Origin: Tubulanus polymorphus
Taxonomy: Eukaryota; Nemertea; Palaeonemertea; Tubulaniformes; Tubulanidae
Assembly (NCBI RefSeq): GCF_964204645.1
Contig: NC_134034.1
Coordinates: forward strand, 4,622,072-4,686,071
Length of the DNA: 64,000 nucleotides
Direction: 5' to 3'
Shown: positions 54,641-64,000 of the stretch, in pieces
Position numbering within the stretch: the stretch's first letter is position 1
Layout of the letters: each line of letters starts with the position of its first letter
Notes under the pieces: model-generated
Database searches by the model: none
The model's input: only the letters and a program-made list of their open reading frames with translations
What the model was told of the DNA's origin: nothing
Translations under genes and position numbers: made by a program

Positions 54641-57600
54641 TGGAAGCAAATAAGTACTATCAATATAGATAAATCCCAAAAAGCAAGACACAATAAAACT
54701 AAAACACATTTAGAGAATAAATTGAAACTAGAATATAAAGATGATATATTAGAAACTAAATTAGAAGAATTAAAGAATGAAAAAGAAACATATAAATGTG
54801 ATACATGTAATCAATCATTCAGTGATAAAAGATATTATAATGAACATTTAAAATCTAAAAGTCATATTAGAAATAAGAATAATGATATTTTAGGTGAAGA
54901 TTATTTTGATGAAGATAATGATAAGAAACAGAAGACAATTAAAAACATAAAAAATAAATTAAACAATAAAAGACCATACATGGAAGATGTAAGAAATTAT
55001 ATTAATTCATTAGATAATAAAAAAGATATAGAGATAACCGAAGCATTTAAAAGTGATATTGGCCCAGCAGCTATCGAGTTTAAATTTCATAAAGGAAAAA
55101 CATTAGATGAAAATAAAAAACATTTAGAAAATATAAGAAATAAAGAAATAATAAAGATAATAACTGATGTTGAATACCCTAAAATTAGTATATCAGTTAA
55201 AGTAAAGTTTATAAAGTCTGAAGATAAACCAATATATAATATAAATTCTCATTCACAACATATCTTATATAAACAACATATAGATGATAAATTAGATAAA
55301 TGTTATAATGAAGTAAAAACTAAAATAGAAGAGAAATATTTTGAAGGATCTGGTTTAATATTTGATGAAATAATATTTATGACTTTACATGTTTATAACA
55401 CAAAATATAATAAGTTAACTAAATCAATACCAATAGATGAAAATAATGTATCATATTATAAAGAACCAGATATTGAAGCATCGAGTTATATTAAACTACC
55501 ATTTAAAACTAATGCTGTAATAAATGTACAAAATGTTGATGATAAATGTTTTCTATGGGCTATAATAAGTTGTTTACACCCAGTTGAAGATTATAAACAA
55601 CATAGTTTTAGATTAACTCATTATAAACCATTTGAAAATAATTATAAGATAGATAAGTATCCTGTTATAATTAAAAACGTCCCAAAAATAGAAAGAGATA
55701 ATAATCTAAAAAATAAATGTATTTGATTTAATCAAATTACCAAATACAAAAGGTAACAATATAAAACATTATACATTAGAACCTTTATACCTATCAAAAG
55801 ATTAGGATTCAAACGATGTTATAGATATACTATATTATGAGAATCATTATATGTGGATTAAAAGAATTGATTTATTTTTTAAATCAGAAAATGATTTTGA
55901 TAATAAAATATATCTATGTAGAAAATGTATAACTAAATTCAGAACTGAAAGTGCATTATTAAATCATAAACAATTATGTGAAAATCATGATTATTGTAAA
56001 TTAGTTTTACCAAATGAAAAGGATAAAATATTAGAATTCAAAAAATATGATTATAAAAATAAAGTACCATTTGTAACATATGGAGATTTGGAATCATTAA
56101 ATAAAGAATTAACTGATCAAGATAGAAAAGAAATATATTATAAAAGAAAGAAATTAAATTCTAATGAAAATGATTTTTCATATGAACCACCAAAAACAAA
56201 TACTATTAAAAAGATTCATCAGTCAGCTGCTGCTTTCGGGTTATATATAAAATCTGATTATCCAGAACTAATTGAAAGTGAATATTATGATTATAGAAAT
56301 GAAAATGTTATCAATCATTTTTGTGACTTATTCATTGAATATGAAATAAGATTTAGTATATTATTGAATACAAATATAGAAATTATAATGACAGAAGAAG
56401 ATAAAGAAGAATTTGCGTTTGCAGATAAATGTTATTATTGTGAAAAGATATTTAATTATAAAGATAAAAAAGTAAGAGACCATGATCATTTGAACGGAAA
56501 GTTTAGAGGCGCTGCACATGAGAATTGTAACTTACAAGCTAAGAAAATTAATTTTGTACCAGTTATATTTCATAATCTATCAGGATATGATGCACATTTA
56601 TTCATCAAACAGTTATGCCATAAAATAGAAGAAATTAATAATGAAATAGAAAGATTAAATTAAAATAGGTCAAAAGATAAAATACCAAATAATAAATTTA
56701 GAATGTTAGCTAAAACTTCTGAGAATTATATATCGTTCCAATTTGGTTGCCTAAGATTTATAGATTCATATAGATTTTTAAATAGTTCATTAGATAACTT
56801 ATCAAAATCATTAGTTGATGATGAATTAAAAATATTAAAGCAACACTACCCAAATAATGATGATTTTCAATTAATGAGATATAAAGGCGCAATTCCATAT
56901 TCATTTTATAAATCACATAATGATTTCAAAATAACTGAATTATTAAAAGAACAATTCTATGATGAATTAAAAAATGAATATGTTAAAGATGAAATCTATA
57001 ATAGAACATTGAATATTTGGAATCATTTTGGAATGAAAAATCATGGACAATTAGTAGATTTATATTTAAAATCAGATGTATTATTATTAACCGATATATT
57101 CGAAAGGTTTAGAGATGTAAACCTAAAATATTTTAATATTGATCCTTGTCATTGTTATTCATCACCAGGTTTAACATGGGATTGTGGATTAAAATTTACA
57201 GATATAAAAATGGATTTGTTAACAAATATATATCAATTACTATTATTTGAAAAATCTATAAGAGGAGGAGTTTCAGGTGTATTAGGTGATAGATATTTCA
57301 ATGTAAATGATAACCCTGGATATAAGTTATTATATATAGATGCAAATAATCTATATGGTTGGGCAATGATGGAACCACAACCTTATGGAGTATTTGAATT
57401 AACTGAAGTTTTACAGAATGAAAATAATGATAAATTTGATTGGAAGAAAAGAATCCTAGATATTGCAGATGATTCAGATACTGGTTACTTTTTTGTTGTA
57501 GATTTAGAATATCCTGAAGATAAAAAATTTAAATCTAGAAATCTAGCATACTGTCCCGAACATAAAACTGTAACTCATGAAGAACTATCAAATTATCAAA

Positions 57601-58673
57601 AAAGAATTAAACCCGAAAATCATATTCATACAGAAAAGTTAAAAGTAACTCAAGAAGATAAATATAATTATGTAGTGCATTATAGAATGTTAAAGTTTTA
57701 TCTAAAACAAGGGATGGTTCTAAAAAAAGTACATAGATATATTTCATTTAGTCAATCTAAGTGGTTAGAAAAATATATAGATTTTAACACCAAACAGAGA
57801 ACTGAAGCTAAAACTGATTTCGAGAAAGATTTCTTCAAGTTAATGAATAATGCATTCTATGGTAAGACTTGTGAAAATATTAGAAATAGAAATGATATTG
57901 AGTTAGTCAGTAATGGTAAAAGAATTGGACATTTACAATCATATCCTAAGTTTTTAGGTAACAGAATATTTGATGAAAATTTAGCTGCAGTTGAAATGAG
58001 AAGAACATCAATGAAATTTAATAAACCAATCTATGTTGGCGCTTCAGTTTTAGAAATATCAAAATTACTAATGTATGAATTCTATTATAATGTATTACAA
58101 CCACTTTTTGGAGAAAAACATATAGAAATACTATATTTTGATACAGATTCTTACATATTAAAGATAAAAACTGATAACATAACAGATGATTTAAAAATAT
58201 TAAAACATCATTTTGATTTTAGTAACTATCCTAAAGATCATGAATTGTTTAGCAATGATAATAAAAAAGTTCCTGGTAAATTCAAAGATGAATTAGGCGG
58301 TGAAGAAATGATTGAATTCATTGCTATTAGATCTAAAATGTATTCATATAAAACTAAAGAACATGAAGCTAAAAAGTTAAAAGGAATAACCAAAAGTGTA
58401 GTAGAAAAGAATATTCTTTTCAAAGATTACATCAATTGTATATTCAATGAAGAAGTTAGAAAACATAAAATGAGATGTTTAAGATCTGAAGATCATGAAA
58501 TGTTTATTGAAGAAATTGAAAAGATAAGTCTAAACCCATTTGATGATAAAAGATATATTTTAGATGATGGAATTCATACAGTTGCTTATGGATGTAATTT
58601 AGATGAATACTTAAAATTTAAAAGAGAAGAAACAAAAGTAAACGAGATAATGAAAAGAATTCTAACGTGTTAA
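54641..58673 (+). pseudogene. Protein-primed family B DNA polymerase, copy 2 (intein-free)
   Basis: Same protein as copy 1 without an intein. The start at 54641 (TATTAAAATGG) meets a stop after eight codons and a frame change; the first zinc finger seen in copy 1 has lost its cysteines. The second finger is YKCDTCNQSFSDKRYYNEH (54800). Frame breaks lie at about 55720-55850 and 56660-56700. Motifs: CFLWAIISCLHP (55550), exonuclease I TYGDLESLNKEL, a zinc/HNH-like segment CYYCEKIF..VRDHDHLNGKFRGAAHENC (56430-56530), exonuclease II NLSGYDAHLF, exonuclease III YLKSDVLLLTDIF, motif A YIDANNLYGWAM (57336), motif B KLMNNAFYGKTCENIRNR (57835) and motif C ILYFDTDSYILK (58128-58160), all catalytic Asp present. 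The last 656 codons are open. It would replicate the element from a terminal protein primer. Two to three lesions make it inactive. Confidence 0.88.
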
Positions 58674-58702
58674 TCAAATTTTAATAAAAATATGTTATTA
58701 AA

Positions 58703-59051
58703 ATGGAGAGTAAACAAGCGCACAGTGAGAACAACAAATCATTTCTAGATAGAATAAAAGATACTTCAAATGTCAATAGATTATAAATTCAAAAAGTTAA
58801 CAGAATTAACAATCCATAAGAAATATCTAATTACAGATATTGTTACAGTTACTAATAACTATGGAGATAAATTAGTTATACACTTAGAATATGAAGGATT
58901 AAAAGGAAATACATATAAATTCAGAACATATTTACCAGATAGATTTCATAGATTATCAAGTGAAGACTTAGAAGAATTATGTTCTGGAGATTTCTATTTC
59001 GTATACAAAGGTAAGAATGAAAAGGGGCACCATGAAATAGATTTCGAATAA
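58703..59051 (+). pseudogene. Small Polinton-like gene of unknown function
   Basis: Reads MESKQAHSENNKSFLDRIKD..NV from 58703, a TAA at about 58784 caused by a small deletion, then KFKKLTELTIHKKYLITDIV, HLEYEGLKGNTYKFRTYLPD and FYFVYKGKNEKGHHEIDFE to the stop at 59049. Copy 3 keeps SVDY across the damaged point, so the intact form would be about 115 residues. A beta-rich, single-domain, soluble protein with no membrane segment. I recall Polinton-associated small proteins with a similar YKG(K)...H.(I/V)..F ending but cannot name one. 18 bp separate it from the next gene. Confidence 0.6.
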
Positions 59052-59068
59052 GAAAATATGTAAAATAA

Positions 59069-59827
59069 ATGGTGGAATTAAAAGAATACAGAATATTTGT
59101 TGATTCAAGAAAACTTACTAATTATAAATCTCATAATTTATTAGTACAATTAGATAGAGAATATAAAAATTGCGTAAATTTAAAATTAGTTAATATAAGT
59201 TTATGTAATTCTTTTTACAATATATCGAATAAAACTATTGAACATAATACTTTTTTAATTCATATCAGAAATATAAATAAATGGTTTCATCTATTTTTAA
59301 AACCAGGATTATATAATTTAGAAACATTAGCACAAGAAATTAACAGAAGAGCACGGTTGAAAATTAGAAAAGATGATAAATTTTTAATATGATTTATAAA
59401 AAGTGATAGCACAAATAAAATTAAAATAAAGGTATATGATGAAAGTCAACATGCATTTATAGTAAAAAAACCATTAGCTAAATTGCTAGGAATTGCACCA
59501 GATGTTGTTACAGTAAACGTAGAAGGCATTTCAAATATAATACCTTTTACGCACTTTTATATTTATTGCAATTTAATTGATCCTACAAAAACATTTGAAG
59601 CAACTAAAGATACAATTTGTAATTCTAGTATATTAAATATTTTACCATTAAAGAATGTTAAACAATTTGGAACTCAAATAAATTATAATTTAACAGAATG
59701 TGATTTCAAACCTTGCATTCCTCAATTTAATAATTTTAAATTAGAAATAAGAAATCATAATGGATATTTAATTGATTTGAATAACTTTCCTGTGATATAT
59801 GAATTAGTTATAAGATGTAGAGAGTAA
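59069..59827 (+). pseudogene. Polinton-type structural (capsid-associated) protein, one stop codon
   Basis: A 252-codon gene interrupted only by TGA at 59390-59392; the frame is otherwise continuous. N-terminal block YRIFVDSRKLTNYKSHNLLV, LKLVNISLCNSFYNI, then FLKPGLYNLETLAQEIN, a K(I).(V)..(S)...(I)... block, AKLLGI, FTHFYIYCNLIDPTKTFEAT, and C-terminal INYNLTECDFKPCIPQFNNF..IRNHNGYLIDLNNFPVIYELV. Family order matches proteins found beside capsid genes in animal Polinton-like elements; the C-terminal (I)RNHNG.LIDLNN.P..YEL looks like the last beta strands of a jelly-roll. A minor capsid or penton-like role is an inference. Preceded by GTAAAATAAATGG, 17 bp before the next gene. Confidence 0.6.
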
Positions 59828-59843
59828 TTTTTTCATTATATAA

Positions 59844-60200
59844 ATGAATATAACTGTTGGACCGAGTATATGTTTTGGGTTTGATTTTAAACGTGAGAAA
59901 GAAATGAAATTTAACGTTAATGATGTAATTACACATATTAAAAATATTGCATTTTCTAATGAAACAACATTTGAGTATGAAACAACAATAGATAAAGAAA
60001 CTTTAAATGTAGAAAAGATTACTAATTTAATTAGAGAATCTTTAAGATTTTATGAATTAGATGAAGATTTCATTATTGATGATATTAAAAGAATAATAAC
60101 TGAAATATATGAAAATGAAACTAATAATACCATAAATGTTGAAATAATTATAACTAAGATAAATGAATATTTTGAAGATAGTAATTTTTTTGATAAATAA
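59844..60200 (+). CDS. Small Polinton-like protein, unknown function
   Basis: 118 residues: MNITVGPSICFGFDFKREKE then a helical, acidic/Asn-rich body (KFNVNDVITHIKN, TLNVEKITNLIRESLRFYEL, FIIDDIKRIITEIYENE, INVEIIITKINEYF). No membrane segment or zinc motif. The start ATATAAATGAAT has the same TAAATG context as its neighbours, and the stop is immediately followed by the next ATG (TAAATG shared junction). Intact. I do not recognise it. Confidence 0.65.
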   Translation: MNITVGPSICFGFDFKREKEMKFNVNDVITHIKNIAFSNETTFEYETTIDKETLNVEKITNLIRESLRFYELDEDFIIDDIKRIITEIYENETNNTINVEIIITKINEYFEDSNFFDK

Positions 60201-60422
60201 ATGAGTGATAATAAGTGGATGATAACTGGATTATATAATGGAGCATTACTATCAGTTGGAACTGTTGGTTATTCAATGGAATTAAAAAAAGTATTTAAAA
60301 TGGGAAGTGTTAATGTTGATAGATTTGATATAAATGATATTTTAAAGTTAACATTAGCAGTTACTTTATCTAATTTAACTATTGATTATTTGGAAAAACA
60401 AAAATATATTCCTCCCATATAA
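60201..60422 (+). CDS. Small predicted membrane protein of Polinton-like copy 2
   Basis: 73 residues: KWMITGLYNGALLSVGTVGYS is a glycine-containing hydrophobic segment, followed by basic KKVFKMG, a polar DRFDINDILKL stretch and a second hydrophobic segment LTLAVTLSNLTIDYL. A two-segment small membrane or virion-membrane protein fits. Its ATG directly follows the upstream stop codon; 24 bp to the next gene. Intact, unrecognised. Confidence 0.62.
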   Translation: MSDNKWMITGLYNGALLSVGTVGYSMELKKVFKMGSVNVDRFDINDILKLTLAVTLSNLTIDYLEKQKYIPPI

Positions 60423-60446
60423 ATGCATAATTATTTTGCTAAATAA

Positions 60447-60665
60447 ATGGCTTCTGCAATTATAACTATTATAGGATCGGCATTTGTTAACGCTTTGGCA
60501 TTTACTGGTGGTGGTAATTTATTTAAGCATATTGATAAAAATAGTTCATTAGGGAAACAAAGAAGACATAACTTATCGTTAGAAAAATATAATAAAGCAG
60601 CAGAAGAATATAGAGAAAAGAGACAAAATTATATGGATTATATTAATAAGGAATTATATAATTAG
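60447..60665 (+). CDS. Small single-span membrane/coiled protein of Polinton-like copy 2
   Basis: 72 residues: an N-terminal hydrophobic, alanine/glycine-rich segment (SAIITIIGSAFVNALAFTGG), then a charged helical region with LGKQRRHNLSLEKYNKAAEE and YREKRQNYMDYINKELYN. The hydrophobic head plus H N ...(E)K(Y/L)NKA..E helix recurs in small proteins of similar animal elements that I have seen uncharacterised. Start context GCTAAATAAATGG. Intact; the capsid gene expected next is displaced by a repeat block. Confidence 0.62.
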   Translation: MASAIITIIGSAFVNALAFTGGGNLFKHIDKNSSLGKQRRHNLSLEKYNKAAEEYREKRQNYMDYINKELYN

Positions 60666-61815
60666 AACATTTCACACCGAGATTTTCAATCAGTCGAATT
60701 TAGCATTCACGCTGAAATCATACAAGCCAGTTACTCACACATACATTTGAGTTAGTAGGTTAGGTAACAAAATTACTGATTGTAGGAACCATTTTAGCTG
60801 TTGTGATGTACTATTGATATTTTCAACATTGACAAAGAAATTAATGTGTCATGATACAGACATGGGTACTTCTAATGTATTGAAGCAGCTTAGGTATTCA
60901 ATAGTGAACAAAGACATCATCAGCAAAAAAGAGTAAAGTAACTCAATAGAAATAGACGAATAGTGGACGAATATTTGTTCAGCAAAAGTAGAGTAAAGTA
61001 ACTCAACAGGAATAGTTTGAATAAGGTAATACTCCCCGAGTTAATGTACAGAGCATTCGTTGTTTGACAATTCTGGAAATATGCAACCATTAAAATTATT
61101 GAAGGGATATCATATAGTCACTAACATTAATGCTTGCCTGTAAACTCGATCAGGACTCATATAAGTTACTCACTTCTTCGAGCTGTGACATTGTACTTTG
61201 ACCTACACTACTCAAAATTGAATCAGTTAGGCCTACTTATAGTCACAAGATTAATTCATTAATTATTTTACATAGTAATCGTAAACAATCAATGAATTAG
61301 AGCCCGGAAATGAAAATTTCAAAACAACTTCTGCTGACCCTGACCTTTGACCTACAGGAACCAACATATAATCAGTTATCTATTTGCTCTAGGACAATCC
61401 ATCAATTTAATTTCACCAAGTTATCTTTAACCATTTATCTGTTATAGCCCGGAAATGAAAATAGCAAAATACCTTCTGGTGACCTTGACCTTAGACCTAC
61501 GGGACCCGATATCTAAGCAGTCACTGAAGGTCTCTAGGGTAACCTATCCGTAAAATTTCAGCAAGTAATCTTAAATCATTCATGAGTAAGAGCCCGGAAA
61601 TTAGAAATACAAAACAGCTCCTGGTGACCTCGACTTTTGACCCACAGGTTCCAAAATCTAATCAGTTACTAACCTCATCTAGTACAACACAGATATTAAA
61701 TTTCAGGAAAATCTGTCAAAGGGTTTGGGTGCTAGGGCACGGAAACCACTGCGGACGGACGGACGACGAAGTGAATATAGTATGCCCCCCACAACGCGTT
61801 GAGGGGGCATAACAA
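60666..61815. repeat. Inserted repeat block with ~145-bp tandem units and hairpin tail
   Basis: Host-like composition inside the AT-rich element. From about 61301 a ~145-bp unit starting AGCCCGGAAAT(G/T)A(A/G)AA and containing TGACC.TGAC(C/T)TT(T/A)GACC(T/C)AC repeats at 61301, 61446 and 61590, with weaker earlier copies near 61150-61260. It ends with GCGGACGGACGGACGACGAA and a hairpin TATGCCCCC..GGGGGCATA (61781-61811). AAAGTAGAGTAAAGTAACTCAACAG repeats near 60930 and 60985. It separates the capsid-like fragment from the upstream genes, so it inserted into copy 2. Confidence 0.75.
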
Positions 61816-61829
61816 TCAATTATTAAGAT

Positions 61830-62410
61830 TGGACCATAAACAGTTTTTTCATCAGATGATTATAATTTATTTACGCATTATAAAGATTTATGGTTAACAA
61901 AAGAAAATAGAAATAATATGATATTTCAAGGCATCCAATCAGAAAACCAAAATAAATTAAGATCTGAAGCACATAATGCAGTAGTAACTAATGACGTAGA
62001 TAATTTAATAAAAAAGATTTATGGAAGCAAATATAAAATTCCATTAGACTTTGAATTGATCAATAATAATGCACCTTTATTAAAATATGCAATACAAGAA
62101 GATATTATATTCGAAATAACATTTGCTCCTGTTAATGAAATTGTATTATCTAGCGTTGTCAAAGATATGGATTACCAAATATATGTTTAGAATATGACAC
62201 AGTAACTGATGGAAATATTGCTAACACAAACTAAAATACAATCAAAATACAATAACACAAAACACAAAATACAATCAAGGATTTTAATTATCATATGATT
62301 ATATTGATAAATAAAAAACTTTAACTATTAATGCACATGATGAAATAATTAATGAGAATATTAACTTCCCAAGAAAATATATTAAAGGTATATTAATACT
62401 TCTACCATTG
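61830..62410 (+). pseudogene. Major-capsid-like protein fragment of Polinton-like copy 2
   Basis: Conceptual frame before the open part includes DDYNLFTHYKDLWLTKE; the open frame 61918-62190 has MIFQGIQSENQNKLRSEAHN, KIYGSKYKIPLDFELINN, LLKYAIQEDIIFEITFAPVN and KDMDYQI, then after a frame change LEYDTVTDGNIANT, and after a ~100-bp low-complexity gap HDEIINENINFPRKYIKGIL near 62335-62400. These blocks (TKE..N(M)..QGIQSEN, Y.(I)PLDFE(L), (L)(T/I)FE(I/L)T(L/F)AP, (L)EY(D/E), (N/H)..(I)N.PR...KGI(L)) occur in that order in the major capsid-like proteins of animal Polinton-like/adintovirus-like elements. The N-terminus and C-terminus are missing. Confidence 0.55.
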
Positions 62411-62540
62411 CGACATATTCTAAACTAGCTGTGAGATCACATGCATAACCTATATACACCATACAACAAAGGTCATGCCACACCTAACCTGCACCTGAAG
62501 TCGTGTGTAACATTTGGCATACATCATCACCATCTAACGT

Positions 62541-63190
62541 GATCAGTGTAAACTGTGTGTAAACCATGCTCATTTGTTGTATATGACCTGAACATGTCTC
62601 GGGGCGCTTCGATTTTTCAATCGGACAGTACATCCTGTCGTTTGTCACATTTAAGATAAGTTTATCTTAAAGTCAAGTCCGTATGGGACCATCATAACGA
62701 AGCCTACGAGTCAACCATGAGATAGCTCAATCCTGCCAATTTAGGCGCTTTCGGCAGATTTAATAAAACGTACGAGCAACATGGTAATTTACGAATTTCT
62801 TCTCTTATTTCAGCACCCGTCGCGACGTAAAGAACAAAGTTCATGCCGTAATAGGCAACGTCGCCGATCAGTGTTAACTTGTGTGTAGACCATAAAACCT
62901 GAACATCGCTCGGGGCGCTTCGGTTTTTCAATCGGACAGTATCCTATCGTTTGCCACATTTAATTTTAGACTATTATAAAATTAGGTCCGAATGGGACCA
63001 TCATAACAAAGCCTACGGGTCAATCATCGAGCTGAAAACGCCGATAATGTTCCAATACAGCAGTTAGAAAAAGCTTTGTTTCTTTCTTTTTTTGTGTATT
63101 ACATATCAATTCTGCCAATTGCCGTACGAGCAACATGGTAATTTACGAAGTTCTCTTCTTATTTCAGCACCCGTCGCGATGTAAAGAAAA
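62541..63190. repeat. Local tandem duplication (~325-bp unit) including a GPCR 3' end
   Basis: Unit 1 (about 62541-62835) and unit 2 (about 62868-63190) share GATCAGTGT(A/T)AACT(T)GTGTGTA, TCGGGGCGCTTCG(A/G)TTTTTCAATCGGACAGTA, GTCCG(T/A)ATGGGACCATCATAAC(G/A)AAGCCTACG(A/G)GTCAA and the GPCR C-terminal coding region, with moderate divergence. This explains the isolated GPCR tail. Confidence 0.75.
62704..62880 (-). pseudogene. GPCR C-terminal fragment (TM7 and tail)
   Basis: Minus frame reads LIGDVAYYGMNFVLYVATGA then EIREEIRKLPCCSYVLL, nearly the same as the TM7 and tail of the GPCR at 63106 (VANYGINFFLYIATGAEIRR). The frame upstream (62931-62880) is unrelated non-coding repeat. TM1-TM6 are missing, so it is a fragment made by the local duplication. 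Confidence 0.8.
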
Positions 63191-64000
63191 AAGTTAATGC
63201 CGTAATTAGCAACGTAAACCAAGACAAACAAATCACTGAGAACCTTTACATACGGTATATTCGATTTATATACTTCTGTACTTTGCATTATCCAATGAGG
63301 CGCGCATAGCAATAAAAACGAGAATGTTACAACTAAAGTCATTAGAATAATAACTCTATTTGTTTTCGTCCCTTTTTTCTCCGCTTGTTCACTTCTACGA
63401 CCAGTAAATTTTCTAAACCGAAGAACAACGAGCAAAAGCATGTTAACTATCAGGATGATAGTCGCCGGTACGTAAAATATCGTGAAAGAATAAGCAAGTG
63501 TCAATATGCCACTCAGATACTCATAATTCATCAAAACACATAGATTTTGAGATGGCGAGAACCTTACACTAAAGAACTGTATAAACCCAGAAGGCATACA
63601 ACCCAACGTTGTTAATAATGCTATGATTCTGGCGGTTTTTACTTTGTTTAAACGTCTAGTTAAAAATGGATAAGACACACAAGCGAGGCGCTCGATAGAT
63701 ACCACAGCAATAAACCAAGAAGACATATTCTGAAAAACGTGCATTGCATAATTCATTACTATACAAGCGGCCGTCGAGCGAAATTTGACGATGATGTTAA
63801 AGCCCATACATTTAAACAAGAAGTTCACCCAAAATATAAGTCTACCGACAAGCACAAACGAATCAGTTATAGCGAGAACAGAAAAATACACTGAATACGT
63901 TCGGCTACGCAGTTTTATTTGCATCATTAATAATGTCATTATATTTCCGAGAAGCCCAACGAATACAATGAGAGGTAAAACGACTAATGTAAACCAGTAC
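63106..64000 (-). CDS. Rhodopsin-class GPCR (5' end beyond window)
   Basis: Coding continues past the first internal Met to the window edge: the complement of 63940-64000 reads YWFTLVVLPLIVFVGLLGNI, giving TM1 with its GN. Then TM2 VYFSVLAITDSFVLVGRL (Asp), Cys at TM3 top (STAACIVMNY), TM3 end VVSIERLACVSYP (ERL in place of DRY), loop-2 Cys (NLCVLMN), TM5 YSFTIFYVPATIILIVNM, a basic loop (RFRKFTGRRSEQAEKKGTK), TM6 FSFLLLCAPHWIMQ (CAP), and TM7 YGINFFLYIATGAEIRREL with a Cys pair after helix 8 (LPCCSY) suited to palmitoylation. No stop or frameshift. Closest in the window to the GPCR at 25925 (shared NY.(M/I)NF.(I/L)Y and EIR tail). Ligand unknown, probably peptide. Confidence 0.87.
   Translation of the reverse strand, partial: YWFTLVVLPLIVFVGLLGNIMTLLMMQIKLRSRTYSVYFSVLAITDSFVLVGRLIFWVNFLFKCMGFNIIVKFRSTAACIVMNYAMHVFQNMSSWFIAVVSIERLACVSYPFLTRRLNKVKTARIIALLTTLGCMPSGFIQFFSVRFSPSQNLCVLMNYEYLSGILTLAYSFTIFYVPATIILIVNMLLLVVLRFRKFTGRRSEQAEKKGTKTNRVIILMTLVVTFSFLLLCAPHWIMQSTEVYKSNIPYVKVLSDLFVLVYVANYGINFFLYIATGAEIRRELRKLPCCSYGNWQN

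Larger units (their letters stand above)
54169..62410 (+). mobile_element. Polinton-like virus/transposon copy 2 (best preserved)
   Basis: Terminal palindrome, then a strongly AT-rich gene train on one strand: zinc-finger/polymerase (54641-58673), six small genes to 60665, and a capsid-like fragment at 61830-62410 separated by a 1.15 kb repeat block. The genes are tightly packed, most start codons sit in TAAATG, and most gaps are under 30 bp, which is virus-like. No integrase, ATPase or protease was found, and no right-hand terminal repeat is visible before host-like DNA starts near 62410, so the 3' part is missing. Confidence 0.8.

Noticed and set aside
1-64000. Bacterial or viral contig
   Set aside because: Spliced genes, GPCRs, retroelements and transposons with target duplications embedded in moderate-GC DNA show this is animal nuclear sequence; the virus-like genes are integrated and decayed.

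Overview
The window is animal nuclear DNA, most likely from a marine invertebrate. Supporting signs are spliced genes with GT..AG introns, single-exon rhodopsin-class GPCRs, an LRR gene, small cysteine-rich secreted peptides, and many animal-type mobile elements (Penelope-like, BEL/Pao-like, Mutator-like, Kolobok-like, ISL2EU-like, Polinton-like). A lophotrochozoan such as a nemertean, annelid, brachiopod or mollusc would fit, but the species cannot be fixed from the sequence. Nothing prokaryotic is present.

Layout. 1-1990: two Penelope-like retroelement pieces in opposite orientation. 2035-7830: very AT-rich, decayed Polinton-like virus/transposon copy 1 on the minus strand; its protein-primed DNA polymerase carries an intein in motif C. 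7830-17600: sparse host DNA with a three-exon six-cysteine secreted peptide gene (11416-12080), dispersed repeats, and a GC-richer relic of a Polinton-type structural gene (13241-13700). 17600-25010: a decayed zinc-finger element gene, a disrupted LRR gene, a BEL/Pao-like gag relic and a second Penelope-like reverse transcriptase relic. 25925-26881: intact GPCR. 27220-31046: minisatellite, a possible Ig exon and a 0.6 kb-arm palindrome. 31056-35841: complete Mutator-like element with terminal inverted repeats and a perfect 9-bp target duplication. 36100-41440: SINE head, MITE, microsatellites and an eight-cysteine peptide exon. 41634-44917: TTAA-flanked element with a DDE-type transposase relic and a divergent gene resembling the P2X7 C-terminal ballast domain. 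46419-47438: intact GPCR. 49797-54160: deletion derivative (copy 3) of the Polinton-like element, interrupted by an ISL2EU-like transposon carrying a SAP/SWIM/YqaJ nuclease gene and the tail of a transposase. 54169-62410: Polinton-like copy 2, the best preserved: terminal palindrome, polymerase, five small genes, then a capsid-like fragment cut off by a 1.1 kb repeat block. 62540-64000: duplicated GPCR tail and a GPCR running off the window.

How parts fit together. The three Polinton-like copies share a terminal motif, extreme A+T content, and start codons usually set in TAAATG. Copy 1 has the intein while copy 2 has an empty site at the same codon, so the window holds occupied and vacant alleles of one insertion site. 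All copies are broken by stops or frameshifts. No integrase, packaging ATPase or protease gene was seen, so none looks autonomous.
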